Origin: CAXKXX01 sp964059975
Lineage (GTDB): Bacteria > Pseudomonadota > Gammaproteobacteria > Enterobacterales > Enterobacteriaceae
DNA length: 64,000 bases
Direction: 5' to 3'
Assembly (NCBI GenBank): GCA_964059975.1
Contig: CAXKXX010000002.1
Location: 1-64,000 of the forward strand
Position numbers and translations under genes: made by a program. The notes under the pieces are model-generated. The model saw only the letters and a program-made list of their open reading frames with translations. It made no database searches and was not told the origin of the DNA. Positions 9,583 through 18,297 of the stretch are shown here, in pieces; the stretch's first letter is position 1; each line of letters starts with the position of its first letter.

Positions 9583-11952
9583 TTAATCTTTATTACTATT
9601 TTTTGCCGGGATCGGTAATGCGACGAAGGCAGGATTTTTTAAGGTAATATTAAAAACTTCATTAATACTCTGTACCGGATAAATCTGCAGACGGGATATG
9701 ACGTTGTCTGGAATTTCTTCTAAATCCCGCCTATTTTCATATGGAATGAGGACGGTTTTTATGCCTCCGCGATGCGCCGCAAGTAACTTTTCTTTCAAGC
9801 CACCTATTGGTAAGACCTGGCCGCGTAGAGTAATCTCTCCAGTCATTGCTACATCGGCGCGTACTGGATTGCCGGTTAGGCAAGAAACTAGTGCAGTGCA
9901 CATTGCAATACCGGCGCTTGGCCCATCTTTCGGTGTCGCACCTTCCGGTACATGTACATGAATGTCTCGATTTTCATAGAAATCAGCGTGAATACCTAAC
10001 TTTTCTGCTCGTGCGCGTACCACAGTAAGCGCTGCTTGAATTGATTCTTGCATGACTTCACCTAAGGATCCAGTGAAGGTGAGCTTGCCATTTCCTGGTA
10101 CACAGGCAGTTTCGATAGTTAGCAAATCACCGCCCACTTCTGTCCAAGCTAATCCGGTAACTTGGCCAACCCGGCTCTCGGTGTTCACGTGGCCGTAGTC
10201 AACGCGCTTTACCCCTAAATAATCTTTTAGATTATCACTATTGATTTCGATGTGTTTAATTTTTTTGTTCATTAATAGCTTTTTCACTGATTTACGGCAG
10301 AGCTTAGATATTTCACGCTCTAAACTCCGCACACCCGCTTCGCGGGTGTAGTAGCGAATTATACTTATAATGACGCTATCATCGATCATTAATTCACTTT
10401 TTTTCAAAGCATTGCGATCTAGTTGCTTGGGCAATAAATGTTGCTTAGCAATATTAAACTTTTCATCCTCGGTATACCCGGAGAGGCGTATTACTTCCAT
10501 ACGATCTAGCAATGGCCTAGGGATATTCATCGAATTAGAAGTAGCAAGGAACATAACATCGGATAAGTCATAATCTACTTCTAGATAGTGATCATTAAAT
10601 GCTATGTTTTGTTCCGGATCGAGTACTTCGAGCAATGCGGAGGCGGGATCGCCAAGCATGTCAGAAGAAATTTTGTCAATTTCATCTAGAAGAAACAGCG
10701 GATTTTTTACTCCGATCTTAGCCATTTTTTGAATCAATTTTCCTGGCATAGAGCCTATATAAGTGCGTCGATGTCCTCGAATTTCTGCTTCGTCCCGTAC
10801 GCCACCTAACGCCATCCGCACATACTGGCGTCCAGTGGCTCTAGCTATCGATTGACCTAATGAGGTTTTCCCCACACCTGGAGGACCTACTAAACAGAGG
10901 ATCGGTCCCTTAATTTTATTGACTCGACTCTGTACGGCCAGGTGTTCAAGAATTCGATCTTTAACACGAGTTAGCCCGTAATGATCGATGTTAAGTACTT
11001 CTTGCGCCTTAAACAGATTTTTTTTCACCTTGCTTCGTGCATACCATGGTACTTGTAGCATCCAATCAATATAACCGCGTACTACAGTTGCTTCCGCTGA
11101 AATAGGAGACATCATTTTTAGCTTTTGTAGTTCCGCCTCAGTTTTTTCACGTGCTTCTTTCGGCATTTTTGCCGCTGATATTTTAAGCTTTAGGGCTTCA
11201 TTTTCGTCTAGCGCATCGTCTAATTCTCCAAGCTCTTTCTGAATTGCTTTCACTTGTTCATTTAAGTAGTATTCGCGCTGACTTTTTTCCATCTGTTTTT
11301 TTACTCGGCTCCGAATGCGTTTTTCAACCTGTAGAAGGTCGATTTCCGACTCTATCATCGCCATCAGGTATTCTAAACGTCCAGTAATGTCAGGCATTTC
11401 TAAAACAGACTGCTTATCTTTGAGCTTTAGTGGAATATGTGCTGCGATAGTATCTGCTAAACGCGCAGCATCGTTGATGGTATTGAGTGAAGCTAGAACT
11501 TCAGGGGGAATTTTTTTGTTTAATTTTATGTAGTTTTCAAACTGATTAATCGCGGTACGAATTAACACTTCTTGCTCACGTTTATCTAAATTCAGTGGCT
11601 CAAAATATTTCACCTGGGCAGTGAAGTAGTCACCGCTATCAGAAATTGTAGTTATATGCACACGTTGGAGGCCCTCTACTAATACTTTGACAGTGCCATC
11701 TGGTAGCTTCAGCATTTGTAGAATCGCTGCTACAGTTCCGACAGAAAATAAATCATTAATATTGGGCTCATCTCTTAATGCCTCCTTCTGTGCCACAAGC
11801 ATGATCTTTTTATCACGATCTACTGCTGCTTCTAGGCACCGAATCGACTTTTCCCGGCCAACAAACAGCGGGATGACCATATGCGGATAAACCACCACGT
11901 CGCGCAATGGCAAGACGGGGATTTGTATGCATTCGGAATGCTCAGGGTTCAT
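9583..11952 (-). CDS. lon: ATP-dependent protease La
   Basis: Lon is the cytosolic AAA+ serine protease that degrades misfolded and selected regulatory proteins. The frame opens at 11973, but I place the start at the ATG at 11952 because MNPEHSECIQIPVLPLRD matches the E. coli N-terminus; this gives 789 residues (784 in E. coli). The N-terminal substrate domain is followed by Walker A GPPGVGKTS (about 356), Walker B FLLDEIDK, and the protease domain with catalytic Ser in KDGPSAGIAMC (about 679) and Lys in GGLKEKLLAAHRGG (about 722). All catalytic residues are present. A heat-shock promoter would be expected in the clpX-lon gap, but I could not identify one with confidence. Confidence 0.98.
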   Translation of the reverse strand: MNPEHSECIQIPVLPLRDVVVYPHMVIPLFVGREKSIRCLEAAVDRDKKIMLVAQKEALRDEPNINDLFSVGTVAAILQMLKLPDGTVKVLVEGLQRVHITTISDSGDYFTAQVKYFEPLNLDKREQEVLIRTAINQFENYIKLNKKIPPEVLASLNTINDAARLADTIAAHIPLKLKDKQSVLEMPDITGRLEYLMAMIESEIDLLQVEKRIRSRVKKQMEKSQREYYLNEQVKAIQKELGELDDALDENEALKLKISAAKMPKEAREKTEAELQKLKMMSPISAEATVVRGYIDWMLQVPWYARSKVKKNLFKAQEVLNIDHYGLTRVKDRILEHLAVQSRVNKIKGPILCLVGPPGVGKTSLGQSIARATGRQYVRMALGGVRDEAEIRGHRRTYIGSMPGKLIQKMAKIGVKNPLFLLDEIDKISSDMLGDPASALLEVLDPEQNIAFNDHYLEVDYDLSDVMFLATSNSMNIPRPLLDRMEVIRLSGYTEDEKFNIAKQHLLPKQLDRNALKKSELMIDDSVIISIIRYYTREAGVRSLEREISKLCRKSVKKLLMNKKIKHIEINSDNLKDYLGVKRVDYGHVNTESRVGQVTGLAWTEVGGDLLTIETACVPGNGKLTFTGSLGEVMQESIQAALTVVRARAEKLGIHADFYENRDIHVHVPEGATPKDGPSAGIAMCTALVSCLTGNPVRADVAMTGEITLRGQVLPIGGLKEKLLAAHRGGIKTVLIPYENRRDLEEIPDNVISRLQIYPVQSINEVFNITLKNPAFVALPIPAKNSNKD

Positions 11953-12088
11953 AGAGCTCTCTCTTAGTTTCAATTTCCGCTAGGTTTAAGGGATATATCA
12001 TAAGACATCAGAATTACACGTTTCATAAAATTTAACTTCGAGTATATGGGATTGAATTACTGACATTCAACAGTCAGAATACAGGAAA

Positions 12089-12115
12089 AATGTGGGGGAT
12101 GAGATCCCCCACATT
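12089..12115 (-). terminator. Intrinsic terminator of clpX
   Basis: Arms 12089-12100 and 12104-12115 form a perfect 12-bp stem rich in G-C (AATGTGGGGGAT) with a 3-nt loop. On the minus strand it lies about 30 bp past the clpX stop codon and runs into a tract of five T, the classic form of a Rho-independent terminator. It separates clpX from lon. Confidence 0.85.
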
Positions 12116-12145
12116 ACTATCTAGTAGTATGGCTTAACTGGCGAA

Positions 12146-13417
12146 TTATTTACTTGAAATCTGTGCTTTCGGTTTACTATAGATCGAAATTGGCTTCGAT
12201 TGACCTGAGATTACTAAGTCGTCGATTACCACTTTATCCAGGTTTTTAATCGATGGTAGATCGTACATAGTTTCGAGGAGGGTATCTTCTAAGATAGATC
12301 GCAAGCCACGAGCACCGGTTTTGCGCGTCATAGCCTTCTTGGCAATAGCATCCAGTGCCTCTTGGCGAAATTCAAGCTCAGTGCCTTCAAGATTGAATAG
12401 TGCTTGATATTGCTTGATTAAAGCGTTTTTAGGCTCTGTTAAGATCTGAATTAGCCCTTCTTTATTAAGCTCAGTCAGGGTTGCTATTACCGGTAAGCGT
12501 CCGATAAATTCGGGGATTAAACCAAACTTAATCAAGTCTGCTGGTACCGCCTGTTTCAGCAGTTCTCCTTCAGTCGTTTTCTCGGATTGACCTTTAATGA
12601 TTGCGTTAAAGCCAATACCTGAGCCCATATTAATTCTCTTGTTAATTACTTGATCTAAGCCAGAAAATGCGCCCCCGCAGATGAATAGGATTTTTGAGGT
12701 GTCTACTTGCATAAATTCCTGCTGAGGATGCTTACGACCACCTTTAGGCGGGATTGCAGCGATAGTACCTTCGATTAGTTTTAGAAGTGCTTGCTGCACA
12801 CCTTCACCAGATACATCACGCGTAATAGATGGATTATCTGACTTACGAGAAATTTTATCGATTTCGTCGATATAGATGATGCCTCGCTGTGCTTTCTGTA
12901 CGCTATAGTTGCATTTTTGTAGTAATTTTTGGATTATGTTTTCTACATCCTCCCCTACATAACCAGCTTCGGTTAGTGTAGTAGCATCGGCTATGGCAAA
13001 AGGTACATCTAAAAAGCGCGCCAGTGTTTCCGCAAGAAGGGTCTTGCCGCTTCCAGTTGGGCCGATCAGTAAAATATTGCTTTTACCTAACTCAATGCCG
13101 CTACTAATATTAATATTGCGTAGGCGTTTGTAGTGGTTATATACAGCTACCGCGAGTACTTTTTTTGCCTGTTCCTGGCCAACCACATAATCATCTAGGT
13201 TCTTTCGAATCTCGTGCGGTGTTGGTAGCGCGCTACATTCTTTATGCGGTACGATTCCCTTAACTTCTTCGCGAAGAATGTCATCACATAATCCAACACA
13301 TTCATCGCAGATATATACTGATGGCCCGGCAATGAGCTTACGTACTGCATGTTGGCTCTTTCCGCAAAAAGAGCAATACAGAAGCTTGTCCGAAGAGTCT
13401 TTACGTTTATCTATCAT
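12146..13417 (-). CDS. clpX: ClpXP unfoldase subunit ClpX
   Basis: ClpX is the hexameric AAA+ unfoldase that feeds proteins into ClpP. The 423-residue product (424 in E. coli) has the N-terminal zinc-binding domain with Cys15, Cys18, Cys37 and Cys40, Walker A GPTGSGKT (about 120), and Walker B YIDEIDK. It also keeps the pore loop region around VGEDVEN, the GGRKHPQQEF (RKH) loop, and the IGF loop in GSGIGF that docks on ClpP. The C-terminal small domain keeps KTGARGLRSI. clpP lies 148 bp upstream on the same strand, as in E. coli, so both are probably cotranscribed. A strong intrinsic terminator follows. Confidence 0.98.
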   Translation of the reverse strand: MIDKRKDSSDKLLYCSFCGKSQHAVRKLIAGPSVYICDECVGLCDDILREEVKGIVPHKECSALPTPHEIRKNLDDYVVGQEQAKKVLAVAVYNHYKRLRNINISSGIELGKSNILLIGPTGSGKTLLAETLARFLDVPFAIADATTLTEAGYVGEDVENIIQKLLQKCNYSVQKAQRGIIYIDEIDKISRKSDNPSITRDVSGEGVQQALLKLIEGTIAAIPPKGGRKHPQQEFMQVDTSKILFICGGAFSGLDQVINKRINMGSGIGFNAIIKGQSEKTTEGELLKQAVPADLIKFGLIPEFIGRLPVIATLTELNKEGLIQILTEPKNALIKQYQALFNLEGTELEFRQEALDAIAKKAMTRKTGARGLRSILEDTLLETMYDLPSIKNLDKVVIDDLVISGQSKPISIYSKPKAQISSK

Positions 13418-13565
13418 AAGTTAAACCTTTTTGGTCGTTTCCCTCCAGAATATTACCGCGGTAGTAGCTACTCTAAGCGCCTGTCTTAAACACTGATAAT
13501 CCTAATGTGAGGGAGAGATATACCGACTTTAACTACTGTATGTCTTGTATGCTTTATGCTAGCCT

Positions 13566-14189
13566 CTACCTGCGTTGTGTTAGAATGGCGTCTACTAGAC
13601 CGTATTCTACGGCCTGTCTTGCAGTCATAAAGTGATCACGCTCAGTGTCATGTTCAATCTGTGCTACTGATTTTCCTGTGTGTTCTGCCATCAATGCATT
13701 CATCCGTCCCTTCACTTTTAGAATTTCACGCGCATGGATTTCTATGTCCGTTGCTTGGCCTTGATAGCCCCCGAGAGGCTGATGAATCATCACGCGCGAA
13801 TTAGGAAGGCAGAAACGCTTTCCTTTAGCTCCTGCACTTAAAAGAAATGATCCCATCGAACATGCCTGCCCCATACAAATTGGACTGACGTCTGGCTTGA
13901 TAAACTGCATGGTGTCATAGATTGACATGCCTGCAGTGATCACGCCTCCCGGTGAATTAATGTAGAGAAAGATATCTTTCTCTGGGCTTTCTGCTTCAAG
14001 AAATAGCATCTGTGCCACAATAAGATTGGCTGCATGATCTTCTATGTGGCCGGTCAAAAAAATGATACGTTCTTTTAATAGACGAGAATAAATGTCGTAA
14101 GAGCGTTCCCCGCGTACAGTTTGCTCTATAACGATCGGAACTAAGGCCATGCTGGGCACGGATCGATCTTTTTGACCGCCATGTAACAT
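13566..14189 (-). CDS. clpP: ClpXP protease subunit ClpP
   Basis: ClpP forms the double-heptameric serine protease chamber. The product has 207 residues, identical to E. coli, and a propeptide-like N-terminus before MALVP at 14. The catalytic triad is visible: Ser111 in GQACSMGS, His136 in MIHQPLGG, and Asp185 in the TERDHFM region. The hydrophobic handle region QGQATDIEIHAREIL is intact. The start ATG at 14189 is preceded by a good ribosome binding site (AGGAG) on the minus strand. Upstream, where E. coli has tig, only a fossil remains, so clpP has probably been placed next to new upstream sequence. Confidence 0.98.
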   Translation of the reverse strand: MLHGGQKDRSVPSMALVPIVIEQTVRGERSYDIYSRLLKERIIFLTGHIEDHAANLIVAQMLFLEAESPEKDIFLYINSPGGVITAGMSIYDTMQFIKPDVSPICMGQACSMGSFLLSAGAKGKRFCLPNSRVMIHQPLGGYQGQATDIEIHAREILKVKGRMNALMAEHTGKSVAQIEHDTERDHFMTARQAVEYGLVDAILTQRR

Positions 14190-14523
14190 TATTATCTCCT
14201 AATTAAAAAATAACATCAGTGCTGGGGTGTTTCTCCGAAATACATTAATTTCTGTCATTCTACTTCAGAATGGTCATTATGACTATGCTCAGCAATTTAA
14301 GCTAATCTATGTTCATTTAGCTGACACGGATATTTTATCATTTTGTATTTTTGTAACATTGGTTACTAAATTCTCACAAATTGGGGAGTAACGAGAAATT
14401 TTCAAGCCTAAGTAATAACTTTATCGCTAATGTTTCATTAAATCTTTTAGCCTCTATTTAAATAATTCAACCTATCCCTATATTTACTATTTCAGTCTTA
14501 ATCTATCAGCAATGTGATACAGT

Positions 14524-14553
14524 AAGATCTCGAGACTATAGGGCTCGGATCTT
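14524..14553. repeat. Bulged hairpin upstream of clpP
   Basis: Arms 14524-14534 and 14544-14553 pair over 10 bp with one bulged T (AAGATC, CGAG / CTCG, GATCTT). It lies in the region where the end of tig would have been, about 335 bp upstream of clpP, and could be the remains of the tig-clpP intergenic hairpin. Confidence 0.45.
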
Positions 14554-14639
14554 TATCCTATACCCCACACTGTACCGATAGTGAAGACCCGAGCATTTAT
14601 TCTATACTTAAATATTACTACGACTACGTAGACTATCGC

Positions 14640-15000
14640 GTCAATATGCCTGCAGAAATAAACTCTATGATTTATGCGGCCTTCTACGAGGTCATTTCTT
14701 GAGCCAACATTTCTGCATTCCTTGCTCTAATCTAAAAAATTATGGCATGGGTCGCTGGACCAGGAAGTAATTTCATCTCAGCATTACGATGTGGATCACG
14801 TTCAAAACAATTCACTTACTTCTTCAATCCCCCCATTATTTTGACCAAAACGCCTGGATTCCTGATTTCGAAAAGCGCTAATTCTAGAATAAAGCAGTGT
14901 AGCAGGTACATAAATGTAATTAGTGTTAATAAAGGTATTTCTAAAGATCACATGTATGGCTGTTAAAAATAAAAAAGAGGCTCGCGATCTCATTCTGTGA
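14640..15000 (-). pseudogene. tig: Fossil of tig (trigger factor)
   Basis: Reading the minus strand from about 15000, three successive frames align with the C-terminal half of trigger factor. First, NYIYVPATLLYSRIS then FRNQESRRFG corresponds to NDIDVPAALIDSEID then LRRQAAQRFG. Next, after a frameshift at an in-frame stop near 14802, ERDPHRNAEMKLLPG aligns with EEQAKRRVVVGLLLG. Then, after another shift, MLAQEMTS and IIEFIS align with GLIEEMAS and VIEFYS. Position between bolA and clpP and orientation are as in E. coli. The N-terminal ribosome-binding half is essentially deleted, since only about 70 bp separate the fossil from bolA. Trigger factor is therefore absent from this locus. Confidence 0.8.
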
Positions 15001-15065
15001 CGCGACTATTATAATAGTACTTAAAGATTGACGGAATCATGCTAGCAAGACTCTTGGCTTTAACT

Positions 15066-15380
15066 TTACATTAAATCATCAGCCCCGCGAATACAGGATG
15101 GAGTAGATGGACTATCCTGCGCTTCCTCCCACTCTTTCTGGCTATAGATATGCAGGGACAGGGCGTGTACACCCCCTGTCAACTCCTGAGAGAGTACACG
15201 ATAGATCAGTCGATGGCGTTCTAAAGACGGTTCGCCAATAAAATAATCGCTAACCAGTACTATCTTGAAGTGACTTTCTAAGTTGATTGCAAAAGTATGT
15301 CGATGACTTTCATTAAAGATATCTAGACGCACAGGTGCAAACGCAAGCCTTAACTTTTTTTCTATCTGTTCGCGCACCAT
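15066..15380 (-). CDS. bolA: BolA-family protein
   Basis: BolA proteins pair with monothiol glutaredoxins to bind and transfer iron-sulfur clusters; E. coli BolA also affects cell shape genes in stationary phase. The 104-residue product (105 in E. coli) keeps the class II KH-like core: ESHFKIVLVSDYF, the signature RHRLIY, and VHALSLHIYSQKEW. The conserved His that helps bind the cluster (VHAL) is present. The ATG at 15380 follows an AGGAAA ribosome binding site at a suitable distance. It lies upstream of the tig fossil and clpP on the same strand, as in E. coli. Confidence 0.95.
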   Translation of the reverse strand: MVREQIEKKLRLAFAPVRLDIFNESHRHTFAINLESHFKIVLVSDYFIGEPSLERHRLIYRVLSQELTGGVHALSLHIYSQKEWEEAQDSPSTPSCIRGADDLM

Positions 15381-15759
15381 AAGATTTCCTTTAAAATTGG
15401 TACAAAAATCATGATTATTTAATTCAATAGTAATTTGTATGTGACAGGCTCTAAGTGCGGCCCCTCAGGCACTTAATTGAAGACGACGCTACTTTTAGAA
15501 TATCGCTTAGATGGTCCGAAGGTCTCCCGAGAGAAATAAAATAAACGCATCGTACTTAATAGAATTAATCTTATTAGACTTATTACATTAAAAATTTTTT
15601 ATCAAAAAATAAAAATTTGTCACCTCTGTGCACTTTACTCTAATAACGAGCGTCAGAAAAAGCTAAATCTGCATTCGAAAATCAAAAGTTTTAGTAATGT
15701 AAATCATGGGGTTTAAACGGTGATTTTGATGAACGTTATTTTGCGCTTCTTATAATATA

Positions 15760-15807
15760 AAAAATTTCAGAAGGCATGCATTTCGATGCATGCCTTCTGA
15801 AATTTTT
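15760..15807. terminator. Perfect 22-bp terminator-like hairpin with TTCG loop
   Basis: Arms 15760-15781 and 15786-15807 are exact reverse complements around the tetraloop TTCG. The core GGCATGCAT is G-C rich and both outer ends are A/T tracts, so each strand ends in a run of T. This is the form of a bidirectional intrinsic terminator. However, no gene ends nearby: bolA starts 380 bp to the left and cyoA 1.5 kb to the right. It may have served yajG or ampG before they decayed. Confidence 0.7.
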
Positions 15808-16167
15808 ATCCCAATGAGTTGACAAGCCATAAGATAAAATTTTGTTTGTCCAAGTATCTTTAGAAGCACTGACGCTACAGTATTATTACTACAATTAAAA
15901 CCGAAATAAATAATTGAGCGATCACCCCTCTGCTATTTTTAAAAAATCTAGCGCCTTTTAAGAGAGATTTGATAGTGCGATCGACATTATGCTGTACTGT
16001 ATCATTGCTATGATTCAACTAAATGCACGACTATCAGCGCTTTTTAGGGAGAGTTCACGGATAATAGAAAGCGTATCGTTCGGACTTATAGCCTTAGCGG
16101 ATTAACCTAGTTTGGACATGACGTTTGATTGTAGAGACGACTATTATCGGTTTCATATAAAAACTGT

Positions 16168-16201
16168 AAGTATTAAAGTATAAAAAGTATTGAAGTATAA
16201 A
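16168..16201 (+). repeat. 17-bp tandem duplication
   Basis: Units 16168-16184 and 16185-16201 differ at a single base (AAGTATTAAAGTATAAA and AAGTATTGAAGTATAAA). This looks like a replication slippage product in non-coding DNA. Confidence 0.85.
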
Positions 16202-16333
16202 AATGCCTCACTTGTGTTATAAAAAGTATCTTATGTGTATCGAAGAAGACCAGCCTAGACTCTGTTTGATAACGTTACGTCTTCTACCGATTTAATATTG
16301 CAGACAGAAAAGCATTATTGAGTAATGAGAACA

Positions 16334-16371
16334 GTGCGATGAATACTACTAAGTGCGACGAATACTACCAA
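16334..16371 (+). repeat. 19-bp tandem duplication
   Basis: Units 16334-16352 and 16353-16371 (GTGCGATGAATACTACTAA type) differ by two transitions. The duplication directly precedes the ampG fossil. Confidence 0.85.
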
Positions 16372-16449
16372 AGCGCACCACCATTGTGACGCCGGGGTTC
16401 ATACGGTAAATTCGATGCTACACACTATGGGGCACCCATCTTATCAATC

Positions 16450-16910
16450 AAGGAGTGCGGCGACTAAATAGGATGACTTATGGGGCCGAGGCATCAAGAA
16501 CTCATAGCATCTTACCTAATTCCCGATGGTATAGAAAGATACAAAATAGCTTAGATCCTCCTCCTAACTTACCTACTGAATATGTTTTGGGACGATTAGA
16601 GCTGGTTTTAATAAAAGCGATCCTTCTGACGCGTACGACTACGATTTAAGCTATGCGTCAATATTTAATAAAATGTCTCGCTCTTGTCTGTCAGAGGAAG
16701 ACAAGACACCTATTGCCTTGCTTATTTAGCAGACATGTATCCACGCAGGGACTGAAGAAATTACCGCATGGAATCTTATCATATCAACTCCCAGAGTTTT
16801 TTCATCTAAAGGCCCCACAACATATCTTCTATTCATGGCTGCTTCGCTTTTATCTAGAGAGCGCCGAATAAAAGTGTTTACAACAAAACCTCGTATCCAT
16901 TTAATTAATA
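16450..16910 (+). pseudogene. ampG: Fossil of ampG (muropeptide permease)
   Basis: Several frames on the plus strand align with AmpG in order. The block LDPPPNLP then YVLGRLELVLIKAILL corresponds to MDRYTPPFFGRRRGWLLATQ and its following ILL, with the shared DNA words GCTGGTT and ATCCTTCTG. Next, ALVCQRK and the codons through CATGTA align with AFCSASQD and WKTDV. Then ACTGAAGAA matches the codons for PAEE; ILSYQL aligns with VLGYRL; and YLLFMAASLL aligns with MYWLMAALL. E. coli has ampG immediately upstream of cyoA on the same strand, as here. Stops and shifts make it non-functional. AmpG imports anhydro-muropeptides for recycling. Confidence 0.65.
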
Positions 16911-17360
16911 GCCAATAGCGTAGACTGATTCCGCGTTCTCTTCGTTTACTAGATAGTAGCCTTTTAGATCACTATGCCTCTTGAGAGCTTACGCCAACAG
17001 TGTTAACGCTAGTCTGTAAATAGCGTCTACACTAGTCAGAAGCATCTTTAAGAAAAATGACATATTTAAATAAAAAGATTATCGATGGGTCGATCAATTT
17101 TATCGACTAATGTGTATTAGAAATCTTGTTACACTCGGACCTAGATCAAAATAATTTAATAATTTCTGCTACTTTAAAAAAGTAATTTAGCTTATTTTAT
17201 TTTATATACTTTTATTTTTCTTAAAATTTTTTAACTCTTTAAGTTGAAAACCAATAGCAATATCATTGTTGTTTTAAGTACGTTTACAGTAATGTACCCT
17301 TTCCCTAAAATGACTATATATATGAAACGACAATAGAATACTGACAATCGGAGTCGTTAG
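16911..17360. other. cyo operon upstream region
   Basis: No gene is evident. The last 200 bp before cyoA are AT-rich and must contain the cyo promoter, but I see no single -35/-10 pair clearly better than others. No ArcA or Fur operator can be asserted by eye. Confidence 0.4.
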
Positions 17361-18266
17361 ATGAGGATCAAGAAATACAGAAAAAGTATTAGCATACTGT
17401 TAGTAACTACATCAATTTTAGTTGTTAGCGGTTGCAGTAACATGGTGCTTATGAATCCCAAGGGAATAATTGGGTCCGAAGAACGAACGCTGATTATAAC
17501 TGCAATCACGCTCATGCTATTCGTAGTAGTACCAGTTATTTTTATGGCACTAAACTTTTCTTGGAAATATCGATCCTCCAACAAAGACGCAAGGTATCGT
17601 CCCGAATGGGCGCACTCTAATCAAATTGAAACAGTCGTCTGGATTATTCCGATTATTATTATTGCCATACTTGGTACTATTACTTGGAAGACTACGCATA
17701 TACTCGATCCGTTTAGGCCGGTTGTTTCTGATAAGAAAGCGATAACCATTGAAGTAATATCTCTCGACTGGAAGTGGCTATTTATTTACCCAGAGCAACG
17801 CGTTGCTACTATTAATGAATTAGCGTTTCCGAAAGATGTTCCTGTAGAATTTAAAGTAACTTCCAACTCAGTAATGAACTCGTTCTTTATTCCTCAATTG
17901 GGTGGGCAGATTTATGCGATGCCCGGTATGCAAACTAAACTACATCTAATTGGTAATGAAGTAGGAAAATATATTGGTATTTCAAGTGGATATAGTGGGC
18001 GAGGATTTTCTAATATGAAGTTTACCGCAATTGTGACTCCAACCCAAGACGCCTTTGATCAGTGGATTGCTAACGTGAAGAGATCACCTAATAGCCTTAA
18101 TACCACTAGCGATTTTAACGTACTAGCAGAACCCAGCGAAAATAATGCGGTCGTATATTTTTCGAATGTGAAATCAATATTGTTCAAAGAGACGATTAGC
18201 AAATTTATAGGTGATACAAATATGTATAATAGAACTAACGCGCATTCAGGTGTAAAGGTGGATTAA
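17361..18266 (+). CDS. cyoA: Cytochrome bo3 ubiquinol oxidase subunit II
   Basis: CyoA is subunit II of the proton-pumping terminal oxidase that passes electrons from ubiquinol to oxygen in the inner membrane. The 301-residue product (315 in E. coli) has a lipobox VVSGC giving Cys25, two membrane segments (about 45-67 and 88-108), and a cupredoxin-fold periplasmic domain. This subunit lacks the CuA ligands of cytochrome c oxidases, as expected of quinol oxidases. SLDWKWLFIYPEQ, NSVMNSFFIPQLGGQIYAMPG and SGYSGRGFSNMKF are conserved. The C-terminus is slightly shorter than in E. coli. The start ATG has GGAG seven bases upstream. It opens the cyoABCDE operon. Confidence 0.97.
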   Translation: MRIKKYRKSISILLVTTSILVVSGCSNMVLMNPKGIIGSEERTLIITAITLMLFVVVPVIFMALNFSWKYRSSNKDARYRPEWAHSNQIETVVWIIPIIIIAILGTITWKTTHILDPFRPVVSDKKAITIEVISLDWKWLFIYPEQRVATINELAFPKDVPVEFKVTSNSVMNSFFIPQLGGQIYAMPGMQTKLHLIGNEVGKYIGISSGYSGRGFSNMKFTAIVTPTQDAFDQWIANVKRSPNSLNTTSDFNVLAEPSENNAVVYFSNVKSILFKETISKFIGDTNMYNRTNAHSGVKVD

Positions 18267-18297
18267 CGCACTCATCTCAGAATTGAGGAATAAACTG

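Larger units (their letters stand above)
15381..16449. other. Gene-free stretch upstream of bolA
   Basis: In E. coli yajG lies here on the plus strand before ampG. I could not align yajG. The stretch holds a 22-bp perfect hairpin (15760-15807) and two short tandem duplications (16168-16201 and 16334-16371), listed separately. Confidence 0.5.

Noticed and set aside
14742..14966. Plus-strand open frame of 74 codons
   Set aside because: It is the antisense shadow of the tig fossil.
16455..16871. Two plus-strand open frames as small genes
   Set aside because: They align piecewise with AmpG in several frames; neither has start signals.
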